Source: Fasciolopsis buskii
Taxonomy: Eukaryota; Platyhelminthes; Trematoda; Plagiorchiida; Fasciolidae
DNA: 64,000 bases
Direction of reading: 5' to 3'
Assembly: GCA_008360955.1 (NCBI GenBank)
Contig: LUCM01001803.1
Coordinates: 451,987-515,986, forward strand
The notes under the pieces were generated by a model, which was not told the origin of the DNA, did not search any database, and saw nothing but the letters and a program-made list of their open reading frames with translations. Made by a program: the position numbers and the translations under genes. Each line of letters begins with the position of its first letter. Position 1 is the first letter of the stretch. Shown piece after piece: positions 1-13,725 of this stretch.

Positions 1-190
1 TAGAACGCTTCATTAGTTTAGGACCAGATGTTAAGGCGATGGGTCGAAAGCGTTTTGCCAAAGCAGTATAACTGTCAGATTTTGGGATGGGAATAATAGT
101 GACGGGTCTCCATCATACAGGGATAGTACTGTTCAATGCAAAGCTGATAGATTGTACGAAGCCGAGAGTTGTTCAGGAGCATGAGTGAAG
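1..190 (-). mobile_element. CR1/Jockey-like LINE fragment, copy 1 (reverse transcriptase N-terminal part)
   Basis: Read on the minus strand, positions 1-112 translate to the segment leading into the fingers of a non-LTR reverse transcriptase. It contains IIPIPKSDSYTALAKRFRPI followed by ALTSGPKLMKRS, which corresponds to the family pattern of a Pro-Lys element then 'FRPIALTS..K..E'. The first roughly 105 bases match 49017-49121 with only about five to seven differences, so the two are copies of one family. From 113 to about 190 the reading continues through a segment resembling the usual 'FxLSLxxGxxPxxW' stretch, but with an in-frame stop. That part is missing from the other copy. The element runs off the left edge of the window. 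It is a dead fragment, and the right boundary is approximate. Confidence 0.85.
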
Positions 191-2857
191 TCACCTTTAT
201 TGTATTTCAGTGCTACGATTCACCTACCTTATTCCTCGTCTCATTCTTCTCACCAATACGCAGTACGAAATCGCTCTCAGTTAGCGACCGTCACAAGACT
301 GATACGTTTGACACGCTCGCAGGATACCGACTGTGTAGGCAGGCCAGCACGTGAATGTACACGACAAGGTCGTTGACATGCTTGATTTACAGCACTAATC
401 TCTTATTGGCCCTTCACTTATACAAAAAGACTGTGGGAGCGCATCGTGTAGCTGTTTCGTACTCTGCTACGATTCACCGCATACCAGGGGGACCACAATG
501 GACCGTTTGAAAAAACCGATGGCTGTCTTGGTTTTCCTCCCGCATGTTAGCCACCTCGTTCGAGTCCGGGTTGGCTTGGTTATTTTGCTTCCCATTAATG
601 ATGTTCTGTCCTTTTTTACATCGAACAATTACTGACAGATTTTAATTCACAAAATGAGTCGGAATCGGTTTTTATCCCCTGTAACTTCCTTCCCAATGGC
701 AAATAGAACCTGAAGCGTGCATCCGTACCTGTCTCCGGCGTCCATCCACGTGTGCTACGTGGATGTGCCAACGGGCGAACGGGGGCTGCCTTCACTCACC
801 TGTCTACGAAATTCATTGCCCCTCCCCGTCGTGGTCGTGGGCCGAATACCGCTGACTCACACTGCGTCAGTCATGTGCGTGCGTGCGTGTTGGTATCGTA
901 GCTGCAGTTGCGCCATGTGAACGTACACTTGCGCATAAGCCTAGCGCTTAAGTGTGCACGTACATAGAGGTATAGGTACACATGTGTGTGTGTGTGGTGG
1001 AGTGACACTGAGATGGACGCCAATGCACGTGCTATCTGCTGGCCCCTCACATGACCCCGGCTCATTCGCTCGGACAGGGTCTGACATCCGGTGCCGCCCA
1101 CCACAGGCACAGCAATGTGTCTCGGAACTGGGTTGCGCACATCTGGTTCGGTTCCCTTGTTGGGCCAGGGGCAAATGGCCACCATTCGACCTTGAGACAC
1201 ATTCATCCAATTCATTGAAAAATTGATTGATCAGCGGTGTTATGGTTTCTTTTTTTCCTCCTTGCACGCACTCAGTCTTTCGACTCAACTCGGCACATAT
1301 CTGTCCTGGTTTGGAGCCTCGGAAACACGGTGCCATCATGGGGTGACTGTTCGAGCCAAACATGGAAAAACCTGACAAAACCCTTTGTTAGTGCGAGACC
1401 TGAAGAAAAGTTTTGTACAACAGTTTAGCACATTTTGCTTTTCATTCCGTTTGGTCTAGAACCAGCAGTTGGAGACTTGTCTGAACACAGGCCTTACCTG
1501 GCCACATTGGCTGATTTTTTAGGCGAAACAGAACTAATATTATCAGAATCTACTGTATTTCGGATAGTAACTAAAAAACGATGCGCCCCCATGTCTGTTA
1601 GTTGATGATTTTGAAACATGAAAAAGTAGCAGGTGATTATAAAGATTCCCGATCACCATGCTGTATTTTTCATACTTCAAAATCGTCAAACGAAAGAGAA
1701 CCACTTCAGTGTGAAATCAGTAGAGACGGCCACAGTTACTTCTTTCAGATACGGCACCTGTTGTTTGCTTTGAAAGTTATCAAAATATCACTGTTAAGAT
1801 TAACAAACCAACATTAAAAGTACCACTACCACAATTCTTTGTGTCGCTTGTCAGCCCCTGGTCATTGTCTCGTCTCCCCAGCTGTTTTAGCACCCGTGGC
1901 CTAGAGCAGAACACACGTTTTTGGACAACACACCACGAACGGGCACATCACGTGTGAACTGTACGGCTCACTAGCATGGTTTAATAGCCCAGTGTGAATT
2001 TCATCAGCGACCGAAACTTCGGTGAAGAAGTGCGTACTTCGGATGACGTTATGGCTTATAAAATCAACCTGAGGCCTCCGAACAATGGTTAAAGGGTACA
2101 AAAGACGGGGAAAACTTGTAGCAATAAAAGGATTGTAAGGCGCATTCCTGCCAGTAGTCTCTGCTATGTTGTTGCTACCTCAATAAACCGTCCAGTGGTT
2201 TACTTTCTCATCTAGCGACTCAGGATGGATTGCAGTCATCTTTTTGGAATCACAGACCATTCGGATCATCACCTATAATAGTGGTGAAGGCAAATTATAC
2301 TGAGACTTTCGTCATAATAGTGCTTTACAAGGTGCGATGCAGCTGAAAAGATTCCGATCCGCAAGCATCAGTTATTCACAACGAGTTTTTAAGACCAACA
2401 AATGTATCGATTACCACGACCATAATTCTACTTCATCGCTTACCATATGGAGAAAAAACGTGAATGTGAAACAATACACGGGATTCCACTGTCGTATTCC
2501 GTACCCAATTTGTACGGCACCCGAATAACATGTGCTTCCCCATCCTATATGAGGAGATGCGTCTACTGGCTTCGATGATGTTGCGAAGAGTGACTGGGAG
2601 CTGTCTGAGTTCCGTAGGTGTGGAGACGATGGGAGATATCTTATTCAAGGAAGTACTTTCAAGAAAGAGAATGAATAGGTTTGTGAGAAATGTACTCCTT
2701 GGGTTGTATTTAGTGAAATTGCGGTTCCAGTAGACACGGTCCGTACAGCGTCAGCACTGATCAACCGATCGAATCGGAAGAGCTAGGATGACGAGAGAAT
2801 AAGTGGTGGAACAAGATCCAGGTGTTGGACCGATTAACAATGACAAGATCTGACTTT

Positions 2858-2880
2858 ACACACACACACACACACGCACA
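2858..2880. repeat. (CA)n microsatellite
   Basis: Run of CA dinucleotides with one interruption (CACGCACA) near its right end. Confidence 0.9.
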
Positions 2881-3166
2881 AGGATAAGGTTCTGTGTGCA
2901 CACACAGACAGAAGTTTGGAATGTCAACAGGTTTGAAGACTCGGATGATAAACCTAATTTTGATTACTACCACTACTACCAGCGCTATCACTGCCACTAC
3001 CACGTACTGTCGTTCGCCAGTGTTGAATAAAAAGCTGGACTCCAGTATTCAACCGGATGGTTTGGATCTGGTTTACGTGTGCACGAAGTCATCGTGATGA
3101 CGGTGGTCAGAAATAATATGTAGAACTCTCTCTGTGTTCCTTAAGCATACCAGTGTGTCCATGCTT

Positions 3167-3170
3167 TGTG

Positions 3171-3202
<32 letters not shown>
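3167..3202. repeat. (GT)n microsatellite
   Basis: About 18 GT units with a single TTT interruption near 3186. It produces a spurious Cys/Val-rich ORF start. Confidence 0.9.
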
Positions 3203-4157
3203 CATTGTTGTGTTCGCATGCTCCATTCCGATTATCGTTAAGCCTAAGTTTTCACACGGTTCACCGCAGAAAAAAACCTAATTTCCTTCTTTCACTCTTT
3301 CTTTTTCGTCCTACCGTTTGTTCTTTTTATCACCGAACCGTCAATAACCTTCATCCGCCTGGTGTATTTGTCAAAATAACTGTTGGAAAAAATCTAATAG
3401 TTATTTGTCATCAGATATCGGCTAGTTTACCCAAGACTTATGAAGATTGAATAAGGTGACCGTTTCGGTCTGATCTGGTCTAGTCCGGGTAGGAACTCGA
3501 ATTTGCACATGCCAGACTTCTCTTTCTTACCACACGTGAGCAGATCACTTGATATTTTTAACTTGCTCTCGCAGAGATTGTCCCAAGTGGAGCTAAAAAT
3601 GACTGTTTGCTTTACGCGGGCTTTCGCACTGCCTGAGTGCTGGGATTATAAAAAAAATGAGGCTTTTAGTCGTCAGCTTTCATCGTCAATCAAGGAATAC
3701 CTTTCGGCAGACTGCAGTTTTTCCCGTTCAGTTTATTCATTGCTTAATGCTCCTGTGGTAATGCTTCGTGTCTACCTTTGAATACTATAAAGAACACGTC
3801 CACGCCTTTTAGTACCACCGGCCTGTTTTTCGAAGCCATGGATTCATTTAGAATAAACAGCCGTTTGTCCGGTGATCAAGATTATTGTTGTAACTCAATT
3901 TAGGCTACCAATTCACGTGACCGGGTCCGACAACTAGTGTGATCTAACCGGTTGTTTCATGGGTGGGTTAAAAGTGTTATTTTTGTTCTAATTTTGGGCG
4001 GAATCGCTAAGACCCATGGGTAGGATACTAAAGCATGGAAAACCTGTGTTATTTGTAAAACATAAGTTCACCTAAATGTCAAAATAACGGTGATTTAGAC
4101 ATAATGGAGTCGTTATAATCTTATGCACCTCAGTTACAAAGTGGATCAGGTATTAGA

Positions 4158-4177
4158 TACACGAGGGCCCTCGTGTA
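4158..4177. repeat. Perfect 20-base palindrome
   Basis: TACACGAGGGCCCTCGTGTA is identical to its own reverse complement, centred on GGGCCC. The flanking bases 4157 and 4178 no longer pair. Its function is unknown. Confidence 0.9.
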
Positions 4178-5453
4178 CATTCTTTGAACCCCGCGACTAC
4201 AAAGCCTTCGCATGATTACTGCCTTCTGTAACTTGTTCGAATTGTTTGGAGTCTGTGTTCGTTCGGCCATCTTTTTCTGACCCGGCGCATCTGAAAATGT
4301 GGGATTTGGTGATCACATTACACCCTACTAATCATCGTAATTTAGAAATAACAAATCTTAACGCCACTCAAGAAGTACAACCATACTTTTAGAAATGCTA
4401 GTTAATTATGATGTGAGATTTAATGATTACTTCTTGAATATTGTCTGCCTGTCACAAGATGGAGTTCTTCGTTAAAACAAAACCATCTAAGACTACCCCG
4501 TGATATGAAGAACCCTATTATTTACGCTTTTCAATAAGAAAACTGTACACTCCCAGGTGTAGAAGAAAAGTAAGACAGTAATGATTGTAGTTGTATTATT
4601 TCGGTATCGCTACTCACAGTCAAGCAGGCCTGCATGCCTGGTTAACATTAGGATATGGAAGTTTATGTACTCGACAGGAAACAGTGTGATTTTTTTCAGT
4701 TGTAATAGGTACCCTTGGAGCAATAATGTTTAACGGAGCTCACATAGACTCCAACTGAAATGGAAACAGATGCTGGCTGAAGCTCAATAAGCGCTTCAAT
4801 CAAGATAAGTATTCATTACAATTAAGATGGACATGGGGGTTTACAACCTGTCCGTTACACGGATGCCAATTGCAAGAAGTGTAAAATGCTGATAGCTACA
4901 AAGAAAAAACGTGCTCTTAGGTCGAAAAAGAATTATCGTTTAAATGTTTCTTAAATTTGCACAAAAATTGATCGCTATTCAAAATCTCTGAAGATACATG
5001 ACAATGAAATAACTAAAATTTACATTTTGAGTGTCGAAGAATTTGTTTGCTTATCACTTGTCCGTTTTGTATGCAGAATCGCTATCACGTGTCAGTAAAG
5101 CGCACTGCCGCTCTGTCACAAGTTTAATCTTATTTGCTGTCATGTGATCAAATGCGCATTCGAATACGCGCAGTGTAGTGCTCGAGCTGGCATGATAAGA
5201 GGGGGAAACATGCCATTATTGAGTGAATGGATTGATGAATGGATCACCTTAGATTTCTTCCAATCATCAGATATCATTAATCAATCTTTTAATCGAGTGT
5301 TTAAAAGACTATGATTTACTGGTCGACCTTAGATCCGACTGATGCGTGTGATTTATCTAGGACAGATCTTTGTTATTTTCTAGTGTTTATAAGCCGCGGA
5401 AAGGTGATGTGATTACACACGTCCAGTCACCTACTCATTCACTAACCTACCCG

Positions 5454-5454
<1 letters not shown>

Positions 5455-5484
<30 letters not shown>
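5455..5484. repeat. (AC)n microsatellite
   Basis: Uninterrupted run of about 15 AC units. Confidence 0.95.
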
Positions 5485-5486
<2 letters not shown>

Positions 5487-5697
5487 GTATCTGATTTTGA
5501 ATTCTTACCAAACACAAAAGCCAACGAGAGGAAACTCGGTTGACCAAACCAAACCTAAGGAGGCTGGTTTTCTAGTGGCCTGGTGATCCAATCCATTAAA
5601 TGTTGTCGATGCTTAGCCCAGCCTACAATAATACCCATGCCAATAAAACAGTACATGGTACACACACAATCCTTGAACAGTGCCGTTAATAGAGTAG

Positions 5698-5874
5698 TGA
5701 TAATCAAGCGGTCAGCATCGTGGCACTTCACACTGGAGGTCATGGATGCGATTCTGCCTACAGCCGGTCAACCTTCACACTTAATAGCCCTCTGTTGACC
5801 ACAACTGCCTTCCCAAAAATGACGTACATTTTGGTTTCATCAATAGAGGAAGTAAAAGCCAGAAGAAAAAAGCG
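5698..5874 (+). mobile_element. tRNA-derived SINE, copy 1
   Basis: The tRNA-like head has an A-box-like AATCAAGCGGTCAGCATC and a decayed B-box around 5748 (GATGCGATTCTGCC). It is followed by the family body: GGTCAAC, then a GCCCTCTGTTGACC block, then GACGTACATTTTGGTTTCAT. The A-rich tail is GAGGAAGTAAAAG. The same ordered blocks occur in five other places in this window. Boundaries are approximate because target-site duplications could not be fixed by eye. Confidence 0.75.
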
Positions 5875-8800
5875 AAATGTGTTGGCAGCATCGATGGCCT
5901 GAAATGGATGGCTCTGCATGTAATTAGATCGCCATCTTTTGGCCAATACCAACATGAAAGTTGATGGTGATCGAAAGGCGCGTTGTTGCCAAGCCTCTGT
6001 TTATTGCAGCCGAGTGGAATAAATCTGGCAACCATTAGGCGGCACCTGTCCTCCCACAATATTCGTTACTAGGTTTGAAGCTAGTACACAAAACTGCCTA
6101 CTGAAGAACTCCCATTAATAAGTACTTGCAAAGCAGGGAATTGTGGACTTAGTAAATCTTCATCAGGCTCTCGTGATTAGACGATCCTGTGTTTATAAGA
6201 CTGGATAGAAATAGATTAAATCTTTGAACGATGAAAGCATTTTACCAGAGAGTAGTAACAATTAACCTTTTACTGAGGCTCGTGAAAGCGAATCGGGTAA
6301 CTGCTGGGCCCGGTATGTCGACAATTTAATCATATTAGTCATTTCCCATCCGTTTTTCGTCCTACAAGCGTTCATTCTGGATTAGTTTGTCAACTGGGGC
6401 TCCGCTGATTGTTAACACATCAAGTAGAACTTACGGTTTGGCACATTTTGACAGAATATATTGAATAAATCTGAACCGGAAAAAATCCGGCGATGCCCTA
6501 TGAAGTCCCAGACCAGCACGTCCCAAGTGTGGATGAGCTGAAGTCCTTCGATGTAGCCTCGTTGGTCCGGTGGACGAGCACGTATACAAAACTGGATTGT
6601 GAGTGGCATCAATGACTGGTTCGAGTAACGCTCGGCGGAGGTGGCGGGACCCATATTTTCGGATCTGCCTATCGCGTGTGTTGTGTGCTTAAATGAGGAT
6701 ACGTTAGTTGGCCTGCACCAATGGAAAATTCCTCTCCGGTTCACTTCATGGTGGGACGAAGAATACAAGAGACGAGGAGGCGTATAGAGGGAAGCTGGTC
6801 AGATAGATTCGGGTAGGGTCGTGACGCTCAAATTTCCGGGTTCTGGATGGAAAATTTTGGACAAGAAATCCCAAGAAAACGTCCTATTACCCATAACGTT
6901 TTCAGGCAACGAATCAAGATGCATTCAGTGAATAAAAAAGTAAACTTTTATCTCTCCACATCACGTAGTGGTTGCTTTTGCCATAACAGTTGATGTGAGC
7001 ATAATCGGTTAAAGGCAAGTCGTATTATTATTATTACTATTGGTATTATCTGTACTGTCATTGTTTCGTCCTTGTTGTTGTTGGAGTTAGTGTCAATGTA
7101 TTAGGGTCCGAAATATTGATCCGGTTCCAGATAGGATCACGAGTTCAATTCTGAGCAAGTATCGGCACGCTTTTTCACTAACAGATTGTTTTGAATCATG
7201 CCTTCGTGAAAGGGAGAGGGTTTTGCACTAGAAGCACACTGGTCGGATCAGACTGATTGTACTTGGTATTCGATCCCAGGATGACGAAGAACATGACTTA
7301 GGGGCAATACATCCAGCCATAAATCACAAAAGGTGAATCAAACAAAAGCAATCTGTGCACCGTTGAAGCAGGCTATACAATCTGCGATCAATGCTTTTGT
7401 TGGAGGCAGTTGAACGAATACAATACACCTACACAATTGAGCATCGGTAGCGCCTAATTAAAAGCGGGGCTATTTCATGGTCATTCGTTTTCACTTGTCA
7501 TCAACTATGTAATCGCTTTTGCTTTTTGCTCTTCAATCATCCCACTTTCTGCGCCCTTAAAGCGTACTGAATTTAGCCATTTAGGTCGCAGCTGAAACAA
7601 GCTTGTCGTCATCTCAGTCGTGTGTGCTTTTCATGTTTAAAACAGCCCGTTTTTCATCTTAGTAATGACTTACCTTTTTCCGTTCGTTCGATCAGGTAGT
7701 GAGATTGGAATTTGCTCCGCCGATAGATCTTTCGCTTTTCTTCTGTCCCTTTGTGCAAATTAGATAGGCAGTGATCACGGCACTCCGTTTGCTAAATGGG
7801 AAAGAACGCGAACAAGGCTTTGAAATACGTAGACACGCGCCAATTTTCTGTTTTGTTCGCCATTTACTATCCGAACTCGGAAATCACCCGATGTTGGCGA
7901 TAGTGAATGAGTGAATTGCTTTTGTATTGGACTTGTGTTCTCCGTATCACGTTTCCACCTTTATGCTATTATCAAATAAGTCTAACTTTTCATTCCTCAC
8001 CGATTAAATTAGCGATAGGTCGTAAATGTCATCCCCCCTGAATTGGAAAGTCGCATTAATTTTGGCAAAGGAATTCGCTGATTGCGTAAGAAGATAGATG
8101 ACCGGAAGTTTAATTGTCTATGCGGGGATAGTTTTTGTTTGTTCCCGTCAGAATGATCATCGATCGAAACGAGGAAGTTACTATTAATCTACCTGTTAAA
8201 GTAAAAAGCTGCTCAGAATAAGTTCAGTAGTTTCAGCCAGTGATGCATTGTTACAACATATGGGGTGGCTGCAGTTTCCTTTTGAAGAAAAGGCTAGTAT
8301 ATTTTCTCAAAAACAATCACATATATTAGCCACATTACGCACGTGAAGCATAATCGATCCGGATGGATCTTCGAATCAAGCAGCTGATTGTTTGATCGAT
8401 TCACAAACAGATTAATCATTCAATCAATCGATCGATCGGTCGACGCGGACGAGAGATGATTAAAATTCTGGATATTAGCGAAAAGGATTAAAGTGGGACT
8501 TGGCTGAGAGCGTGATCATTACTCTCTCTCACCAAGTTTGTCTCCGAATCGCCCAACTGATCCCACATTTTGTGTCTGTGCTCAATCCCCGTTCACCCCT
8601 ATCTCTCACCCAGTTTCATGCCATTGCACACGAGAAGGGGAGACAAAGGAAGAACCTACAGAATCAGGAGCAGACGCCAATAAATTCGTCTGGCGGGAGA
8701 AGGTCGCTCCTGAGTCCTCGACAGCGTAGATTTTGTTCCAAGCATACAGACACGTTTATTGTGGTGAAAGCAAAAAACGCAACATAGGTGAATCACATAA

Positions 8801-9607
8801 TTAATAAACAACCAGCAAACAAAAGAAGCAACCACAGAGAGGTCTGTTGGGCATTGAAATTGTCTATTCCGGTTCACTACTGAACAGGGTTTGTGGCCAT
8901 TCGTCGTAGTCACTAGAATTGAGAATCCCAATGGCAAACTCATGAACTGAATTTGGTCCATCCCCGGCTTTTGTTATTTTAGAAAAACTGGTACTTATTT
9001 CAATAGAGATTCGTCCATGCAATAAAAAATGTTACAACAATTCAATGCTCCGCCCAAAAGGCCTACCTCACAAACTCATCATCGCTAAGGGATCTAATGA
9101 AATAGGCAGAGGCATATCGTGCGGCTGGCTATGATCGAGAGGCAGACATGAGAGGAACCAGATGAACAAAGAGAACACTTCCGAGTAAAGAGGATAGGCT
9201 ACCGGACTGTCATATTTGGCTATACTGCAGAATTTTCTAAGCGGCTCGATGGACAACCCGGTAGGTCGGAGACGCAACAAGTGAAGTCACATCAAAGAAC
9301 GCTTGACGCAACATAATAAAAAGTGGATTTTCTGCACACGCATGGGTCGCAGGAGGGAGAACACATGGGGCTGATCAATTAGATACGGGGCGCTATGATA
9401 TTTAGGACTGATGATGATGCACGAGAACAGTAAGATCAATGAGTAATGTCCTGTCGTCGTCCTCAAAAAAGAAGAAAAAATCGAACCGAGAATGAGGCCG
9501 CTTCTACCGACGTGGGTGAAGGGCGGGGTTTGTATTTGGATCCAGCAGAACACAAACATTGAAAGATGGGAGGAGACAGTTTTTGCGAATATGGAACAGG
9601 AGTAGTC

Positions 9608-9609
<2 letters not shown>

Positions 9610-9648
<39 letters not shown>
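9610..9648. repeat. (AT)n microsatellite
   Basis: Uninterrupted run of about 19 AT units. Confidence 0.95.
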
Positions 9649-9651
<3 letters not shown>

Positions 9652-12600
9652 AGTGAACTTCTCATAAAGAGAAAATTATCAGGTGGTGATCACATGATCA
9701 GGGGAAAACTCTTTTAGTACCATGGATTTTGGTAAGCTGTTTCAGATACCGACCGATATGATCAAAATGATGTCCGAGATAATCAGGAGTACAGAAACTA
9801 CAGTTCTGTGAGATACTGCCATAGGAATTAAAACAGGTTTCTTGGGATATGGTGAATGCAACTTCAGGGTGTCTAATCCACGACGGATCATAATCTGACT
9901 AAAGTCCAAGTTAACGGAAGCGAGGATTATCATCAACCAAACAATGTAGAAAACCAGTGAAACATTTTCGTAATTGGAGCAGCACCGTAGGTTACAAGGC
10001 CGGTATTTGTGGACGTTGTGGGCGGATAGAAAAATGATGGTGAGGATGAGAAAAGGTGTACGTACAAAGTCCGTTGAAAACGTTTTAAGAGTAGCTGTGA
10101 GTTTTCACTAGTAAATGGATTTCCGTTTCAGTCAGCTAAACCCTGTAGAGGTAATCACATGATACTATGCTTAAAAGAATTTCTGGCACTTACGTTACTC
10201 ACCTGGTAAACTATTGAAGTTCTATTGTTCAACTGTTTTCACGAGTATCACGAACAATTCGTAGCTATTTCAGCACCATCCGAGTGGAAACTATAACCTT
10301 CTGAATTGTTCAAATCTGATACTAGCCAAGGATGATTGAGCGTAGATTTTTTCCAATCTAAATAATAGTGGTAGCAATTGTTTTTATTCTCTGACCTTTC
10401 AGTTCATTCGCTCGGTAAGCAACAAATTTTATAACGACTCTAGAAAAAGAGTAAAGTGGGAATTTAGCGACGGCCACGGGACTGGGACCCACAACAATCA
10501 CCGCCATGATTTTGTTCACTTCACCACCGTCATCACCGTCGGTAGGACAGGCCGGTTGGATTTCGTTTAGGATGAACTAATGTTTCATACTTTGTATTAC
10601 ATGTTCTAAGCATGGGTGTGATGGACAATGGTTTGCTCCAGAGCCGCTAGGGCCCATTAGACGGGCGGGGGGAAGGAAGGGTGGATGAGGGGGTGAGGAG
10701 GTACGAGAATCGGCAATCATGTGACCCTGCAACATGGAGTGGAAAAGAATTATATGTCTCGTCTCAAGCGTGATAACCACCGGGTTGCCGTCTATCCCTC
10801 TTCTGATCATATTTAAAAGTAATAAATCAAATATGCACGGGAAATGAGTTTTCGACTAGTGGATTATTCTAATTCTGGGTTCATTTTTTATGCTCGGTTG
10901 TTAACAATGGATAGGAACGGTATACTGAAGTGCCGATTTCCAAGCCCATGAACAAGATGATCTGGATGAGTCTGTTCACGAAATCCCGAAACACAGTTAC
11001 ACGTATAAAAGTCCAGTTAACGCGAAAGACAAAATCTGAAGCCTGCAAGTACGGAGAGGTCCCGGATCCGGGAGTTTACTCGCCTGTGGAAATGGCAGCC
11101 AAGACTGAATTGGGACCGAATAGACTAGGTGGACGGGATGAACAACCCCGGAAAAACACCAACAAATTCTGGCTTATCTCTCTAAAACGAAGTGTGCACG
11201 CACGCACTTACGGTATTTATATCTGCTAGCCCAAATATTACATTTCGTCAAGGGAGAATAGTGGTATTAGGTTTGTTCTGTAGTAATCTCCATTGCATTG
11301 TGCCCTGAGAATCGACATTGTCAAAGATGACTGAGCGAATAAGAACTTGGTTGCTTGTTTACATGAGACAGCTGCTTATTGTCCTTCATGTCAAGGACAG
11401 AATGCGTGACGTGCACAATCATCTGCAGTAAGTGCATGGCTCAGGTCAAAGGGGATTCGCGAAGGCTGGCCCCCGTGATACGTTGGTGTTGCCCTGGTGC
11501 TGTTCCTTGTTATTTTCCTCTGACTATCGTTTAATAGCTGCTGGTCTCGGCTTGTTTTAGGCAGTCATGACCTGGGTTAGGATGAATACACATTTTCAAA
11601 CAACAAAAACCGCTAAGTTTTACTCATGTGTGATCTGTGGCCCAGTGACGTGACTCGATAACCTAGTAGGACTTCCAACATTAGCCGTAGTTTCAGCCAA
11701 CAAACGTATTTATTTCGATCCAGGTTATGGCTGCTTAAAGCAGACCAAGGTGAGTAAATGATAGCCAGAGGCAAGAAAAAAGTAGCCAAAGGCGACCAAA
11801 CGATGGCCAATCGTGTATTAATGCTGGTGACTTAGTGGTTTTTGTTGTTTTTGACTGGTATGATGATGCAGACAACAGTGACAGTGATTCCGATTGTCAT
11901 CTCGTAAATTTGATCACGGAGCTCTTGGGTCGTGCATAAACGAGCATATTTTCAAAGTCTGTGCCAGACCAAGGCTAAGCGAGTGTTGCGGGCGAATTGG
12001 CCAGCCGGTTTACAGCGACTTTGCCAATGGATGTAATCAAACAATCATGCGCAAGCCGACGGACTGAAGACAGTCCGCCAGCCAGCTCATGCGAAGCACA
12101 TCGCCGGTCGTATTTGGGCACACAATGTAAGCAGAACAATGATAATAACGGGTGATGAGCAACATCGAAATACCTATTCTAGATCCACGCTCGCAAGAGC
12201 TAACGGTCATCGTGGTAATGGCTTCGGATGACTGAAGATTCTCGATCATGACTTTCGGAAACGTGACAACAACGTCAGTAGTTAGTGGTACAGTCACAAT
12301 GATGTGGTTGTACAAATAGCCTTACTAGTAGAATAAATTATTGATATGCGGTGTAGCATGGTGAAAATGAGAACGATAACATTCTTGAACAGTATAATTC
12401 TGACCAGGATGACCAAAGGTAGTTTAAGAGTTGGGGAGGAGGACTGATATCACAACCAGTGCTTGTCGGTAACTTGTGTTAACAGGACACTATTTCAACA
12501 ACTTACCCAAATGACTCCAATCTTGGTATGGAGGACAAGTTGACTTTGATAAATGCTCGAATAATTGGTTTGTAGGCAGTGATCGATACAAGGGGAGGTG

Positions 12601-13702
12601 GTTTGATTGTAAACAGGTAGGGTACAAATTCACGGCTATGTACGTCAGCTGTTAAATGATTAAGGAGTGAGGTATTTATCTCGTCGAATTTTACGGTGAT
12701 GCAAGGATCTAAATGTTTATGTTCGTTCAGAAATATACTCAGCTATATTTACTCTTTTGATACTAAGAAAAATCCGTGAATCGTGTTACTAACAATGAAC
12801 ACTTTTGATTTACCATTAGGTCTGCTCGTTTAACTTGTCTGAAATCAAAGGAAGCGCTAAGCATTGCACGTGTTTTACTTTCATTTTGGAAGTCGTGGGA
12901 ACTATTTCCTAGTGAATCATAATGAACCACCATCAGTGGAAACAGGAGTCGAGCCAAGCGGACATTTTTATGTCATCACTATGCGAACGTACAGTTTAGG
13001 GACACTTTGATGTTAGAAAAAAATCAGTGTACAAAGAGGAATCCACTGCTGATAGCGTTTGAACGGACTAAGAGGTTTTTGACAAAAAACCTCGCTGTCA
13101 AAGTTCAAGCGTGCAACAAAAGGCAAATTCGAGCTAAAATGACCCGATTCGAATTTCCGCACTCATACGTGGTTGTCATTCCATTTCCAAGACGCGTACT
13201 CATCGGCGCGGGAGTTATTTCGCATCATTCGTCAGCCTTCTGCGCCCATTCACGTCACTATTTGAGTCACAGGTATCGTTTGCCTCACGAACGTAGTTAG
13301 TGATCACTTTGGTGACAATAGCCATGTTGGTTCGCTACCCACGGCGACCATGTCGACGTCGACCCTGCTATTGTTGTTGTTACTCTTGTTTTTGTTGTCG
13401 TGGTCTTTGTCGTCGCCCGTGGCGGCGGCGACGGTGCCCGCGTTGCTGTTAATGCTGTTGTTTTGGTTGAGAATTTCCCGTCCTGTTTCGCATGTTGCCG
13501 CCATTTATGCGCAACCAGCGCAGGAAAAAACGGTATTGTTCACGCAAGGCTGACCGATTTGTTGGCTGACTGGCCATTCTGTGGCGGATGAACATATCGA
13601 AGTTTGGGTAACTCACACTGCTTCTTGGCCAGCACATTCTGTCTAGAATCAGTGACAGCGTGCACGCTCTCAGCCACCTGGCCCACCCACTCACCCACCC
13701 GT

Positions 13703-13725
13703 ACACACACACACACACACACACA
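13703..13725. repeat. (AC)n microsatellite
   Basis: Uninterrupted AC run preceded by CACCC repeats. Confidence 0.9.

Larger units (their letters stand above)
191..5697. other. No gene recognised; intergenic or intronic sequence
   Basis: No ORF here resembles a known protein, and the short openings overlap on both strands without coding character. The stretch contains dinucleotide runs, a 20-base palindrome at 4158-4177 and unremarkable unique sequence. ORFs around 870-1380 are overlapping chance frames over a (GT)n tract. Confidence 0.6.

Noticed and set aside
6412..6768. 118-codon minus-strand ORF
   Set aside because: No motif or family similarity; treated as chance.
13350..13553. ORF with a textbook signal-peptide-like leucine run
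   Set aside because: The leucines come from a GTT/TTG low-complexity stretch that also gives Asn/Asp runs on the other strand. No conserved domain follows and there is no splice context.
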